Shown piece after piece: positions 11,190-23,099 of a stretch of DNA of 64,000 bases; within the stretch, counting starts at the first letter, position 1, and each line of letters begins with the position of its first letter. The stretch is taken from positions 1-64,000 of the forward strand of contig RDEW01000064.1 in the NCBI GenBank assembly GCA_011109175.1, given 5' to 3'. The stretch comes from Dicyema japonicum (lineage: Eukaryota > Dicyemida > Rhombozoa > Dicyemidae). Both the position numbers and the translations under genes were made by a program. A model generated the notes under the pieces. That model was not told the origin of the DNA. It did no database searches and saw nothing but the letters and a program-made list of their open reading frames with translations.

Positions 11190-11360
11190 TCTTAGTTGCC
11201 TTCTATGGACTGAATCCAGATCGGTTTCACAAACGAATTGTAAAACCTGCTTCTGATGTCAATTCCAAGTTTTTTGGCTTTTAGCCATCCTTTCCTCAGT
11301 TTAGCCATTGCTGCATTTGCCAGTGTTTTTTCCTTTATCCATCTTCCTTTATCANTAAGA
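11190..11360 (-). pseudogene. RTE RT thumb fragment
   Basis: KTLANAAMAKLRKGWLKAKK followed by FYNSFVKPIWIQS matches the RKTLAGVAMRKLKKGWLKGL region of 26643-27528. An undetermined base is at 11355. Confidence 0.65.
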
Positions 11361-11399
11361 AAAAAACATTTTAGCACTTAAATTGCCCAAGTCATCAAC

Positions 11400-12250
11400 A
11401 TTGATGACTAATTGTTAGGACGGAAATAATAGGACATATTTTTAGGACATTTTTTAGGACATTTTAAAAAAAAATAGTACATTAGCATGAAATATTTTTC
11501 AATATTGTTTACATTGAAATTTCTATCTTTAGACATCTGTTTTTTCAAAAGGGAGAAAGATTGCTCCTCTGCAATTGAAGTAGCGGGATATTTTAGAAGG
11601 TTGCAAAATGTAATTGGATTTATTAATTTGTTAGTCATTTTAACAACATCCATTAAATCATTATTCTCATACCTTTCAATAAAATAATTTTCAATGTCCC
11701 CTTTACCGAAATAGAACCGATCTTTTCCAAATCTTAATAACTTTCTTTGATTGAATGCCGTGAGTTTTGTAATTTTTCCAAATTAGATTTTAGCATTTAT
11801 ATTTCGCAATTTCGAAAAGTTCATGAAGCAAATTTTCATTCATTATTGATTGCTTCACAATTGCAACTATAATCCCATCGTTTTCAAAATTGTTTACTAT
11901 GTCTTTTATTGTAACGAGATTTCCGGAATAATAAAATGCCGCTTCTAAGAAACTCCCCCATCTTGTGATAATTACATCTGGAAGTAATTTAATTTCATCA
12001 AACATAGATCCGCGCTTTATTGATTTCGAAAGAGAAATTTTCATTTTTCAATTAATTCATTAACTGCGGGATATTTTGGAATTGTTTTCATTTTACAATT
12101 TTGTAGCAAATGAAAAAAATAAGTAATATGAAAATTTTTATTATTTTCATTATCTTGCCTGACTTCACCATATAAGGAGCCACATCGCTAATAAAGATGT
12201 CAAACTTGAAATTTTAAATAAGAATTTATCAAAAACATCTCTAATTGTTT
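11400..12250 (-). pseudogene. hAT transposase C-terminal region
   Basis: 12044-11790 reads KLLPDVIITRWGSFLEAAFY, the hAT 'TRW' block. 11653-11408 reads NPITFCNLLKYPATSIAEEQ, then SFSLLKKQMSKDRNFNVNNI and the dimerisation end EKYFMLMYYFF. The catalytic Glu region is E-E-Q-S-F-S. A frame break lies between the two. Confidence 0.75.
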
Positions 12251-12420
12251 GAATTATAACAGTTGTGGGGGAGCTATTAGGTAGATTGTCATAGATAGCA
12301 GGTAGACACGATAACAGAACGTCCAAGACGGCAAGAGAAGAAAGTGAGTAGCCAGATATATACCTGGGATTTCCGTTGGGATAATCTTCTTGACAGAGCG
12401 CATCTTCTAATTCAAATGTA
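12250..12420. repeat. Dispersed repeat shared with 19510-19640
   Basis: The block starting TTGTGGGGGAGCTATTAGGT and running to CAGAGCGCATCT matches 19512-19640 with small indels. It is not coding. The type is unknown. Confidence 0.75.
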
Positions 12421-12449
12421 CTGAATTTATTGATGACTTAATAACATCT

Positions 12450-13380
12450 AAAGTGTCTGGATTACAAATTGTGATCCCGATGCGTTCCAGTAAAATCCTC
12501 ATCCTTTCCCGGTGCTTTCACCTCGTGCCCACACAAGCTCGTACTGGGCGGCTGACTGTATTTGCAGGGCCATTTTCTCGCATGCCGGAGTTTACTTTCA
12601 TGAGGGCCTCCAGAGTAGTCGGTCCGGTTCTGTGTCTCCCACAAGTCCACCGCTCGGTAACTCTGAAAGCCTTCTTTTGTACGTCCTCGATTTCTTAGTT
12701 TTCGTCATTGATAATGAAGGTCCCCACGAAGCACACGCGTACGAGAAGCATGGTTCAATGTATTGTTTGTAGATATTCATCAAGACCGGGTTCTACCGCT
12801 CGGTAACTCTGAAAGCCTTCTTTTGTACGTCCTCGATTTCTTAGTTTTCGTCAATGATAATGAAGGTCCCCACGAAGCACACGCGTACGAGAAGCATGGT
12901 TCAATGTATTGTTTGTAGATATTCATCAAGACCGGGTGGGTACCTGTCTTCCTTATTCCAGATAAACATTTCAATTGATTTTCTTCTCGCACTTCAGAAC
13001 AATGTTTGCCACGTGTGGTGACAAACATAAGTGCGTATCCAGTGTCACGCCTAGGATCTCCTGACATTTGCTGACGGGGATTTCAACGCTGTTCAATTTT
13101 AAGATGACAGTCTTCTTCCCCAACCTTTTGTCCGAAGTAAACATAGACGTGACCGACTTCTGGAATTTACCGTGAGTCGGTTCTTCATTACCCAGGCGTT
13201 GAGTCGGTCCAGATTAATTTGTAATCTTTCTGTAGAATTTTGTAATTTAATCTTCCAGGTATAAATTGAATAAAGCGTGATAAAGGAGATCCTTAGGGGA
13301 CACCGTTTGGGAAAAGAAGCGAGACTGATTTCAGTCCTCCGAGGCATACACGTCCCCTCAGTCCACTTAAGAAATTTGTT
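12450..13380 (-). pseudogene. Jockey-like RT C-terminal part with internal duplication
   Basis: Pieces include LQINLDRLNAWVMKNRLTVN, HPVLMNIYKQYIEPCFSYAC and ASWGPSLSLTKTKKSRTYKR. The last of these occurs twice, because about 144 bp (12653-12787) is repeated at 12797-12935. The RT palm is missing or unreadable. Confidence 0.7.
12653..12935. repeat. Head-to-tail duplication, about 144 bp
   Basis: 12653-12787 and 12797-12935 are nearly identical (one base difference seen), within the jockey-like fragment. Confidence 0.9.
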
Positions 13381-13555
13381 ATCTAAAGTTTAAGCTTCTC
13401 CGGGATCTCCGACATGAAAATTTTCTTTGATAATATTTTTCTCGAAATAGAATCAAAGGCATTGTTAATATCAATGGAACATAAGACTGTTTTCAAATGC
13501 CTTGGTTTGTTTGAAAAATCATCTATAATGAAGTTGGTTTTGGTGAGGTAGTGAC

Positions 13556-15262
13556 GTGCCTCGTTTCTTGATTAGATCGCAATTGAGGAAAATGTCTAAA
13601 AGGCAATGGATACAAAGGGATGCATCTCGTCTAAAAGTCCTTACGTTCAATGCTAGAGGCTTATCTACGACCTGGTCGAGGAAGATTCTCTGTGATGACC
13701 TGGAGAGATACGACGTTTCTATTGGGTGTCTACAAGAGACGAAAGTTACTTGTAGCCTTGATGAAAACTTTGGCGAATATCGAATTATATGTCAGCCGAG
13801 CGACTCAAAACATTATAAACTTGGATTTGCCATCCACTCAAAGTTGACAAGTGCAGTCCACCGTATATGGAGTGTGAATGACAGGATCTGTGTTATACAA
13901 ATCCGGCTAAACGACTTACCTCCTTCGAAGAGCTTTCTGACAATTGTAAATGTTTATGCGCCACACTGCGGGAGAGTAGCGAAAGATCCGACAGAACTAC
14001 ACGACGTCTATTCAACACTGTTACGGACGTACAACGAATATGAGTCGTTATCACTAATACTCATTGCTGGTGATTTGAATGCTAAAGTCGGGATGAAGAA
14101 TAATCTGGATGATGTTTTCTTGGGAGAACATGGACGTGGAATAAGAAATTTACCCGGGACAATACTTGGTCACTTTTGTATGGCAAACAACCTTTTCCTA
14201 TGCAATACTGCATTTACGCATCCTGCCTGCCACAAAACTACGTGGATGGGGAAGCGAAGGAACTCAGAAGGAAAGCTGGTTCCAATATACAACCAAATCG
14301 ATTATGTCATATGCCGGGCTAAAGACAAACACCTTCTAGTAAACGCACGTTCATATCAAGGTTCGACGACTGTCAGCGACCACAAGATGGTTTTTGCGAC
14401 CTTCACCCTGAAAAAACATGCCATTAAATACAGGAATGCAAATAATCACGAATTTAAGAAAATCAGAGGCGACTACGCGACTGAAAGGCTGATTTCTCAA
14501 CCGGAGACTACTGAGAGATATCAACAATACATTCAGACTAATTTGCAGGACGTATTGGTGGATACCACGCTAGAAGACGCCTGGAAACGCACAAAGGACA
14601 CCATCAACGAAGCTGCTGAAGCATGTCTTGGCAAAAGGGAGAATAGTAAAATGCACCTGAAGGCTATTCATCCAGATGTTCCCGAGCTTGCGAAAAGTCT
14701 AAAAGAAATAAATATGAGAAAATCAAATGCCACTGACACTAATGCGATAAAAGCCCTTCAAGGCGAAAGACAACGTGTCAGAAGAAAAATAAAGGGTCTG
14801 AACAAGAAGCTTTTCATAGAAGAAATAGCCTCCTGTATAGAAGAAGTAAACAAAGTGAAAGACAACGCACAGGTGTACGTCGCTGCCCGTTTGCTGCGGC
14901 GAACGAACCGAAGTCGACTAACCATAAAAGACGAGAACGGTAAGCTGATACTGAACACCAAAGAACAAACTGAAGCCATCGCGGCCCACTTTGAGAAGCT
15001 TTTCAACATCAAAACCATAGAAATCCACCCATTTGATGGAAGGCCAAGACCCCTTAAGATACCAATCACGGCCGAGGAAATCAAAACGGCCTGCCGAAAA
15101 CTCAAGAATAACAGAAGCCCCGGACCAGATGCGATAAACCCAGAACTACTGAAATACGGCCCTGACTTCCTTTTTGAAAAAATCGCTACACTACTAAATG
15201 AAATGTTTTCAACTAACTCAACTCTACCTCTGGGTACGGGACTACTAATCCCCATACAAAAA
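13556..15262 (+). CDS. RTE-type retrotransposon ORF: APE endonuclease and RT start, cut by gap
   Basis: The frame is open for 569 codons up to the N block. An APE endonuclease occupies roughly residues 25-280, with LTFNARGLSTTW (Asn), CLQETKV (Glu), LIAGDLNAKVG (Asp/Asn), NQIDYVICRAKDKH and TVSDHKMVFA (Asp/His), so all catalytic positions are present. A basic linker follows, then the RT start EEIKTACRKLKNNRSPGPDA, NPELLKYGPDFLFEKIATLL and GTGLLIPIQK, where the gap begins. The family is that often annotated 'craniofacial development protein 2-like' (RTE/BovB). This is the least damaged retroelement ORF in the window. The first ATG lies upstream of the domain and may not be the true start. Confidence 0.85.
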
Positions 15263-15442
15263 NNNNNNNNNNNNNNNNNNNNNNNNNNNNNNNNNNNNNN
15301 NNNNNNNNNNNNNNNNNNNNNNNNNNNNNNNNNNNNNNNNNNNNNNNNNNNNNNNNNNNNNNNNNNNNNNNNNNNNNNNNNNNNNNNNNNNNNNNNNNNN
15401 NNNNNNNNNNNNNNNNNNNNNNNNNNNNNNNNNNNNNNNNNN
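15263..15442. other. Assembly gap (180 N)
   Basis: The gap removes the RT palm of the RTE element at 13556. What follows it is unrelated A+T-rich DNA. Confidence 1.
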
Positions 15443-15990
15443 ATAGTTTCAACCATTGACTAAAATTGCTAAAAAGTTGCAACTTTAAAATGAAAATATA
15501 TAACTAAAATGAATTATTTTTCACTACATTATTATTTATCTAACTTTTATTAAATTATATTTAATTTCAATTTATTGCAATTAGTTGCCCTAATAATCAC
15601 TTTATTATATTTAATTAAGTTTTCTTGCACGATTCACTTTATTTATTTTTGATTTACCTGAAAGCGCTTTGAGTATATAAATTATTAATATTTACCTCTA
15701 GGCGATTATTCGATAAAATATCAGTAATTTCAGCTGGTTTTTCATAAGGCATCTTAAAACGGTTAAGTCTTAATGACAGGTTCCATAATCCCTTACCATG
15801 CGAACCAAAAATTAATTATAAAAAATACTTATCTTCTACTTTAAAGTGTCATGTTTACTGTAAACATCAATTACAGTTAAAATTTATTTGTAGTCTTCAT
15901 TTGAAGTAATCAAATTTTTGACATCGATTCATATTACAAATGACAGATGATGGTAACCAGTCCAGCACATTACAACTATTATTTTAGCAG
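15443..15990. other. A+T-rich DNA, no gene seen
   Basis: Low-complexity sequence lies between the gap and the hAT fragment. Confidence 0.6.
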
Positions 15991-15999
15991 AAACAATTT

Positions 16000-16530
16000 T
16001 TAACACAAAAATTTAGTGAGATAATTTTTTTCATTCTTGACAAAGTTTTTGAAGTCTCGGTGTCATTGAGGAGAGTGCTACTCATAGCTCATTATGCACT
16101 AACAAACGAGTTCGATATTTAGATTTCATTGCATCTGGTGCAGAAAATCCAGTTTCGCATAAATGAGGTTACAAATGTTAACAAAACTTTCATTGCTTTT
16201 ATCGTCAAAATTTCATATTCCTTACATCGATTCAACCAAAAATGAATTAGCGGTTCTCTCAAATTTTTGTCTCAATAATGTATCACATAACAATTATATC
16301 AATTTTTTCTAATGTTGTCAATACAAATTCATTATCTTCATCAATAAATGGATTCTGCATCCATGAGAACGTTCGAGATCTTTAAAATAATGAACAAAAA
16401 ATAGATCTTCTATTATTGTATTTTCCGCGACATATCTGATACGGGCAATTAAATGTGCAGTTATGTCACTTCCCTCATCAACTTGTATAGCGAATTTATT
16501 ATTGCGTAGTCGAGAAACCAATCGATCACA
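16000..16530 (-). pseudogene. hAT (ZBED5/SCAND3-like) transposase fragment
   Basis: 16521-16318 reads LRNNKFAIQVDEGSDITAHL and IARIRYVAENTIIEDLFFVH, the first catalytic Asp region of this hAT subgroup. The rest is degraded. Confidence 0.7.
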
Positions 16531-16778
16531 AAGATCTTATATGTCTTTACTGGGGGTTTTGTCAGTAAGTCGAAAATTCATATGTTTTTTTAAATTGTTT
16601 AAAACTTATAAAAATATCGATTTTAATCAAAAATATTATATAAATCAAAAGTTATAAAGTCAAAAAAGTCAAAAATTTGGGTAATGTCAAAAAATCAAAA
16701 TTTAATTTTTTATGTCAATAAAATAAAAAATTTTTTATCAGCTCACGAATTTTCTAACAACACCTTTTGATTGAATCT

Positions 16779-17129
16779 NCCTTCACGTCTGGAAGATCTA
16801 TGGTCTGGGACGCAACTTGCATAGACACGTTCTCAAGCACGAACATTTTTAAATCTGTTCAGACACCTGGAGCAGCTGCTTCGACCGCGGAAAACCTAAA
16901 AATTAAGAAATATTCTTGCCTCGGGGATCGCTACCGATTTACTCCTGTTGCGACCGAATCATCGGGAGCCGTTGGTCCAATGACGGCTGAATTCTTGCAA
17001 GAACTCGGAGGATTGCTTGGCAGAAAGAAAAGGGATCAACGAGAAGGGTTATGGCTAAGACAAAAGATCGGAATAGCCATACTCCGAGGGAACTCGTTCG
17101 CAATCCACGCAGCAGGCTTCCTCAACTGA
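16779..17129 (+). pseudogene. Family A C-terminal fragment
   Basis: It reads SMVWDATCIDTFSS, KIKKYSCLGDRYRFTPVA, SSGAVGPMTAEFLQELGG and LRQKIGIAILRGNSFAIHA before the stop. An undetermined base at 16779 lies near its 5' end. The last 140 bp are duplicated head-to-tail immediately downstream (to 17302). Confidence 0.75.
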
Positions 17130-17302
17130 CATTTGTTTAATTGTTAAAAAAAATTAATCATGGCAGAAAGAAAAGGGATCAACGAGAAGGGTTATGGCTA
17201 AGACAAAAGATCGGAATAGCCATACTCCGAGGGAACTCGTTCGCAATCCACGCAGCAGGTTTCCTCAACTGACATTTGTTTAATTGTTAAAAAAAATTAA
17301 TC
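17019..17302. repeat. Head-to-tail duplication, about 142 bp
   Basis: The last codons and 3' flank of the family A fragment (17019-17160) are repeated at 17162-17302 with one change. Confidence 0.9.
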
Positions 17303-17639
17303 AATTGATTCACTAAAAAAAATTAAAAAAAAAAATTAATATAAAATAATAATATTCTTTGTGATGTCTGAAAAACGTTTGGAATAATTCCCGCATAAAT
17401 GACTATTGTGAGACTCCCCCAAACGAAACATATATTCTAAGATGTTTGGAGAGGTAAATGTAAACAGACTCCTTTCCCAAAATAGGGATTCTATTTTCGT
17501 TCCTTTCAAATCTTCTTGATTGTTGTGGTTACATTTTGTACTTCTTAATAAAGACATCAGGCAAGACACGTGTGATATCGTACAATTTTAGGTTATTCTT
17601 GATAACGTCAGGTTCTCATCATTTCATTAATTGAGAGGG

Positions 17640-17850
17640 AAATTATAGACTTATTAGACAAAAGTCTATGATTATCGGATTTGAACGTCGTGGGTTCGAA
17701 CCCGAACGATGAACTTTTCAGGAGGTCAATTTTCGTCATTAAGATCCCACGTAAGGTGACGATTTTTTCTGACACGGCACGGTTGCTCAATGTGATCTTC
17801 TTACCTTCTCTCTGACCAAGTCTACTAATGATGATTACCATTATGAAAAC
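17640..17850 (+). repeat. Possible tRNA-related repeat
   Basis: A good B-box (GGGTTCGAACCC, 17691-17702) sits in a context without a complete cloverleaf. The downstream 150 bp has no coding signal. Confidence 0.3.
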
Positions 17851-18289
17851 TCTTCTACCAAGAGTGAAGTGCGAGGGTGAAGAGACCTCCAGCAGCCTGT
17901 AATGGACTATTTGAGGATGGATTTGCCAATCAGATGTTCTCCCTTGGGTTCTTGCTTTTAGTTATAGTAACTATGATACTGTCCGGGTTGACAAATTTAT
18001 CACTTGAAAACATTAACAACAACTAAGTCTTGTTTAGAATGATAGGTCCCTTTTTACCTCAAAAAACAAAAAAATTTTTTTTAGTCAATAAGGCGATTAA
18101 ATTTGAAAATAGAAGAGGTCGAAGGATCGGTCCCTTTTTCCCTTTTTTAACTGAAATATTTGTTGAATACAATTTTGAAATAATATTTGCATGTTTTATA
18201 ATTTTTTTCAAATATTTTTTATTTCTTTTTTTTAAATATAAAATTGCACGCTTCCTTTTGATTCTGTTACGCCTTCTACATTACAGCTG

Positions 18290-18880
18290 ATGAATTAAAA
18301 AAATTATGAATAATCTCGTATATGAACAGCATCTTGATGGATTCAATGAAAATCAAAAGCGTACGTTACGCAGATGTCAGAATTTAAAACTTATAAATGG
18401 AAAATTAATTCTTGCACTTAATGGAAATCTCGTACTGTTGTCTGTTCCTTTCAAGAATCCAAAATTAATTCAATTTTAACCAAAGTACATTCTATCGGAC
18501 ATCCTGGAGTTTCCAAGATGTGCCATTTAATTTGGGGAAAATACATTGGTATCAATCAAAAAGTTATTCGCCATTTCATATCAACTTGTGATTCCTGTAC
18601 ATTTCAACAGTCTAAAGACTTGTTAAGATTTTCAAATGATTACCGTTTCACATAAATTCGAAAGATTCATGGCGGATTATATAGATCTTCGGAGATATTT
18701 TTCCTATAATAAAGAATATAAATGGATTCTCAATTTAATTGATTGTTACTCAAAATTTGCTGGTCATTTTTTTAATTAGTAAAACTTCACAAAATATAAG
18801 AAATTTTTTTGGACATGTTTTACACAGTTGGACCACCTGAAACCCTACACACGGATAATGGAAAAGAGTCCCGACAGAGA
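18290..18880 (+). pseudogene. Integrase (H2C2 zinc finger plus DDE) remnant
   Basis: An HHCC zinc-binding domain is readable at 18485-18605: KVHSIGHPGVSKMCHLIWGK, then INQKVIRHFISTCDSCTFQQ. The catalytic core starts at 18670 with MADYIDLRRYF (first Asp) and LNLIDCYSKFAGHF, and near 18830 codons for GPPETLHTDNGKE (second Asp). It is broken by stops and frameshifts. It is related to KRBA2/SCAND3-like integrases. Confidence 0.7.
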
Positions 18881-19500
18881 TAAATACTTGTAGGAGTGGC
18901 TGGAGAGATTTCCTGAGAGGAAGCATCCTGTAGAACCAGTAATGACTCTAAGGGACTCTCAACTGGACACTTCCTGGTAGCTAGCATCCCTACATTCTAG
19001 TGAGGTAGGTGTAACGAATCAAAGATATTCTAAGCATGCTGTCATGAATGTAAACTCATGATATGTGATCTTGATCTTCGGTCGATGACGAATGTTACAC
19101 TTCCTGCTCATTTGTCCTTGTTTGCTTTGAGTTGCTGCCTCACTTTGAGATCTTATGTAACCCCTCGACATCACCATTCAGGAAGGCCATATCTGAAACC
19201 CAGACTCTAGGAGGATAAACTGTATCAGAATTCGTATAATTAGGCTTCCTACAAATCTTCCCTCAGAAGCTGAAGAAAAGCCTTGTGTCAGGACAGCAAT
19301 AATTTCAGAGTTTTGTCCAACAGTTACCCACTTCATAGCTTCGGAACTTCGTTGGATAATGAGAGTCTCTGAATCGGCATTGGTTTGCGTCTTGGGCTCG
19401 ACGTCTGCGAACCTCGCATTACAATATCATCGACATAAATGAAATGTACCGGTATTCGAGTTTACCTGTATAATTGGTAGATGTAGGTTGATTAAGGTTG
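18880..19500. other. Non-coding or unreadable DNA
   Basis: The composition is more balanced than the flanks, but no frame longer than about 40 codons looks coding. It may be an old element. Confidence 0.5.
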
Positions 19501-19509
19501 TAAGGAGAA

Positions 19510-19640
19510 CTGAGTTGTGGGGGAGCTATTAGGTAGAATGTCATAGATAGACACGATAACAGAACGTCCAAGACGGCAAGAGAAAAAAGTGAGTAGCCAG
19601 ATCTATACCTGGAATTTCCGACGGATGATCTTGCTCAGAG
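19510..19640. repeat. Dispersed repeat shared with 12250-12420
   Basis: This is the second copy in the same orientation, with about 90% identity by eye. Confidence 0.75.
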
Positions 19641-20003
19641 CGCATCTATATGTCCTGACAAACGGTTTGGAGACATCAGTTAAGATTTGCGATCGTTAAA
19701 ATCTTCAATAATAATAAATAAAGTCTGGGAAGTTGGATTCTGTAGTGGAAAGAGCGGAACTCATATTGGGGTTCGGTGAACAGCAGGTCTTGTTAACTTA
19801 ATACCATCCCTACAAAAACAAAGGCAACAGATTAATTTATAACTCATAAAGAACACATTAACCAATCACAAATACACAGTAAAAGAGACCACTCTAGCAG
19901 TCATCCCCCCGTTATGAAGAAAGGACATAATTTTGTCGTAAGAAGGCATAGGAATGTCATCTTTTTACTAATCAACTTCGGATAACTACAGTCACTACAA
20001 CCC

Positions 20004-20811
20004 TCACTCATATTTATCCTCACAATCAGCAATCACCCGACCGTCCTTCATTAACGACACATCCAAGGTACGATCTACTACAACCACCCACTACCATTAA
20101 GAGTCCTTCGATGGTAAAAGTTCTTCACAGCCACAGCTTCCTCCATTGTAGAGAACACGAGCTCTGCAGTGTACTTCTCCATCTTAGCCTCACAGACAGC
20201 CCCAATGGCTGAGAATATGTGCTACAATAAAAATGAGGGTTACATATAGATTCTGGACTGTTATAATGTCAGGGAGATTCCTCACTATCACCTTTACTCC
20301 AAGGAGGGGACTTCTGTACTCACAGTCCTACTTTGAGTCACTCCAATACTTGTCTCTCAGACAGACTGTACTGTTGGGAGAAGTCCACGTGGCCATAGGA
20401 TTTGAGGAGTTGGTCGATGTGGCGGTTTATTTTCTGTTTGCTTTGCTCGAAGGAGGTCGTTGTTCCTCCGTTTTGGATGTTCCTGTGGGAGTTGACGGAT
20501 ACACATAAATTTTTAGGAGGAGACTCCATTGAAATAACGGTGACTGGACGATCCATCTGGATGTTGTCGATTGAGACTTTTTTTGGTGGTGGCTGAGCTG
20601 TGAACTTGGTCTTCTGTTTGTTTCTCACAACGAATGTATTTTTGGTAGTGGAAGTTAACGAAGGCACTGATTTCAGTTTGAATGTGATTTGGGATGATCC
20701 ATTATCTTTACGTTTCGTCACAGCGGGATTTGCTGTCGTTATTCTACTACGGGCGTCACCCTTGATGGGCTCAGTTGGTTTACTTCTTTCTATTAAACAA
20801 CGAGCATCCAT
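20004..20811 (-). CDS. POLDIP3/SKAR-like RRM protein, three ultra-short introns
   Basis: Exons 20811-20350, 20327-20244, 20221-20095 and 20074-20004 are separated by introns of 22, 22 and 20 nt, all GTA..TAG. They join into 247 codons plus a stop. The first 150 residues are low-complexity and basic, with two DAR motifs (MDARCLIERS and KGDARSRI) recalling the DAR repeats of POLDIP3/SKAR. The last 90 residues form one RRM: KVIVRNLPDIIT (RNP2 strand), YHIFSAIGAV, AELVFSTMEEAVAVKNFY and LNDRTLDVSLM. Without splicing the RRM is broken by stops, so the fold itself supports the introns. The family links mRNA export and the exon-junction complex to S6K signalling. An ALYREF-type export adaptor is the main alternative. 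The ATG chosen is the first in frame. Confidence 0.82.
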
Positions 20812-20939
20812 TTGTATCACCAACAACGATAACAAATTGATTTAAAATCGTTTATAATTAATTTAAAAATTATCTATTAATAATAATATAATGTTTGTTT
20901 TATATCAATTTATATTGAGCCTTTTGCTGTATTTTATGT

Positions 20940-21140
20940 ACCACAGATTTTTTTAATATCTCGTGACGCCATGTGGTGCTACGTGGATAGTTTGCCAAAA
21001 TTATTTTCTTTCCTTCCGATGGCGTCACTGGATCCACCATACTGAAGAGGCGCCCAATGCCTGGCCGGCAACAAGAGGATCCAACAATTTTCCCCGGTTA
21101 CCTGGTGACAAGTTCTGGAATGCTGGAACTAGTCATGATT
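20940..21140 (+). repeat. Dispersed repeat, also at 37870-38110 (minus)
   Basis: GATGGCGTCACTGGATCCAC, GGCGCCCA and GGCCGGCA occur in order here and, inverted, at 38110-38030. It is possibly a SINE or MITE. Confidence 0.55.
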
Positions 21141-21171
21141 GAGGAGTTGTTAGTTTGGTTACCCTTGGTCT

Positions 21172-21770
21172 TTGGAAATAATTTTAATTTTAACAGACCC
21201 ATCAGGACACCATCGTTGGAGACTTTTTGAACACGTCCTGAGGTTGGACCTGATACCCTCACCGATTATCGCAATGGAAGCTTACTACTCCTCCAATGTA
21301 AAACTCTTTCGTGGAAGACCGAGAAGAACCCTCCCATTCGTTTACAAAACGATCTGAAAGCCGTGAAGAAAACATTGGCATCTGGTGACGATCTGGACTC
21401 ACTGGGGGACCAAGAACAGAAGAGCCTAGAGCAAGCTTACTATTTCTCTAATATTTTTTGCTGTACATGCGGGGCTAAAAATATTATGGCACTCGTGAAA
21501 GTGCTAATAATAATAGACCCATCAGTTTGGTGATCAAAAAGCACGTTGGCGTCTATTCGGGCATATTCTGAGACTACATCTACAATTCCCCAAAAGCTGC
21601 GCAATGGAATCCTATTACACCATGAGCGGAAGAACAGCATTCCATACCGGCCACGAACATGTTATCGCCTAAAATCTACAGCGTGTAAAAAACAGCTAAA
21701 ATCTTGTATATTGCATGCAACTGATGATGGTGGAAAAACTTATGGAAAAAACAGTATTGCATGCAACTGA
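21172..21770 (+). pseudogene. Two RTE C-terminal fragments in tandem
   Basis: 21200-21360 reads HRWRLFEHVLRLD and FRGRPRRTLPF. 21535-21660 repeats the theme as ARWRLFGHILRL and AMESYYTMSGRTAFHTG in a shifted frame. Both are tail pieces of the same element type. Confidence 0.65.
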
Positions 21771-22563
21771 TAATAGTGGAAGAACCTATGGAAAAGACAC
21801 TTCCCTCTGTGGGTTATGTGGTAAATTAATTTGCATATTTTACATTTTTCTTATGATTATAATTCTTTGACCTAGAAATTGGAAGAACATGGAAAATCAT
21901 CTTTCTGAGACCCCATATGAGGTGGTGGATAACAAGAATCTGCGTTAATAATAAATCATATTCTATTGAATTTCACTACCAAAAAAAGTAGACGCATTTC
22001 TATTCAATAAACAGTCAGTTCGTGTTGATTACAATTTTTAATTACTAACCAGTTACGTTGGGGTTGCGATTTCTTTAGATATCTACTAAGCTTCATGGTG
22101 GATGAAAACCTTTGCCCTCCTTTTCGTGAGCATGGATGAAGTGACAAACTATTGAGCCATTGGAAACCCAAAGTTCTAAACAAAGTAAATGTCGACTGCA
22201 CATGCGGGCCGCAATCAGTCCACCCAAAAATTGAAAGAGCATGGACGATCACCTATTGATGTACTCCACTAATTTTGTATTATATGCTGTCGCCAAAAAA
22301 TCCAGTCTTTGATAACCGAAACCTTAAATCATCCACGTGCACGTTTTTAAAAACTTACTGTCGATTTTATGTCAGCGCTGTCCTATCCATTTGCCCGACG
22401 TCATTCAATCAATCCACGAGGAGACTCCCAGTGCCAGGGTAGCAAAATATTTTTAATTTAAAATCATGAGACGAATTATACAACCCCCAAAACCTCAATT
22501 AGAAAAGAATACAGAAAAGAGATAGTTTTTTAAAGATAGTCTTTAAAAATGAGATTTAGTGGG

Positions 22564-23070
22564 TTAGCCATTGTGAGAACTTCTTAGTGATGCGACGTAT
22601 GAGAATTTATGGGAGAACATTTTGATTGCTCGTCTCAAAATATCGTGTTTGGAATTCATGACGGCGGAGTAGTTATAATTACCAGTTTCAAGAGGAAACA
22701 AACCAAATCCAGGAAGTGTGAAAATATGCTTTATTTCTTCAATTTTTTTAAACCCAATCAATTCTGATCTGTTTAGGTTAATTAAAGTGGTAGGAAGTTT
22801 TTTTCTAATCTTGCCCATGTATCTGAGGATTTTCTCGTCGTCTGAGAAAAATACAAGATGGTTTTCAATAAAGGCAAATTTTCTCATAAACATAAAATAC
22901 TTTTGAGGTCTACGAAACCCACCTGGTTTCATAAAACTTCCTATATTATAGTATCCACTCACTAATAAGATGTCTTTGTTGTTGACATTTGTCTACATAT
23001 TATAAACTCTTTACATCAATCGCAAACAACAATATACAAATAACAATCAAAAAAAGCAAGAAAATGATTC
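22564..23070 (-). pseudogene. Truncated HtrL/YibB-family paralogue
   Basis: This copy is close to 41768-42635 from the hydrophobic anchor (IIFLLFLIVICILLFAID) through the same 22-nt intron position (23017-22996) to SHKFSYVA. It then loses similarity abruptly, just before the WVDVG catalytic-type block, and ends in unrelated codons and a stop. A stop also precedes the anchor and I see no clear ATG. The middle of the domain is about 90% identical to the longer copy, with mostly conservative changes. It is best read as a 3'-truncated duplicate. A mis-assembled functional gene is possible. Confidence 0.7.
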
Positions 23071-23099
23071 TTTTGCTTATACCTCTAATCCACATGTGA

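Noticed and set aside
14758-15482. Minus-strand ORFs opposite the RTE endonuclease
   Set aside because: They are antisense shadows extended by the N run.
20233-20845. Plus-strand ORFs at 20233-20845
   Set aside because: They are antisense to the POLDIP3-like exons, whose RRM is unambiguous on the minus strand.
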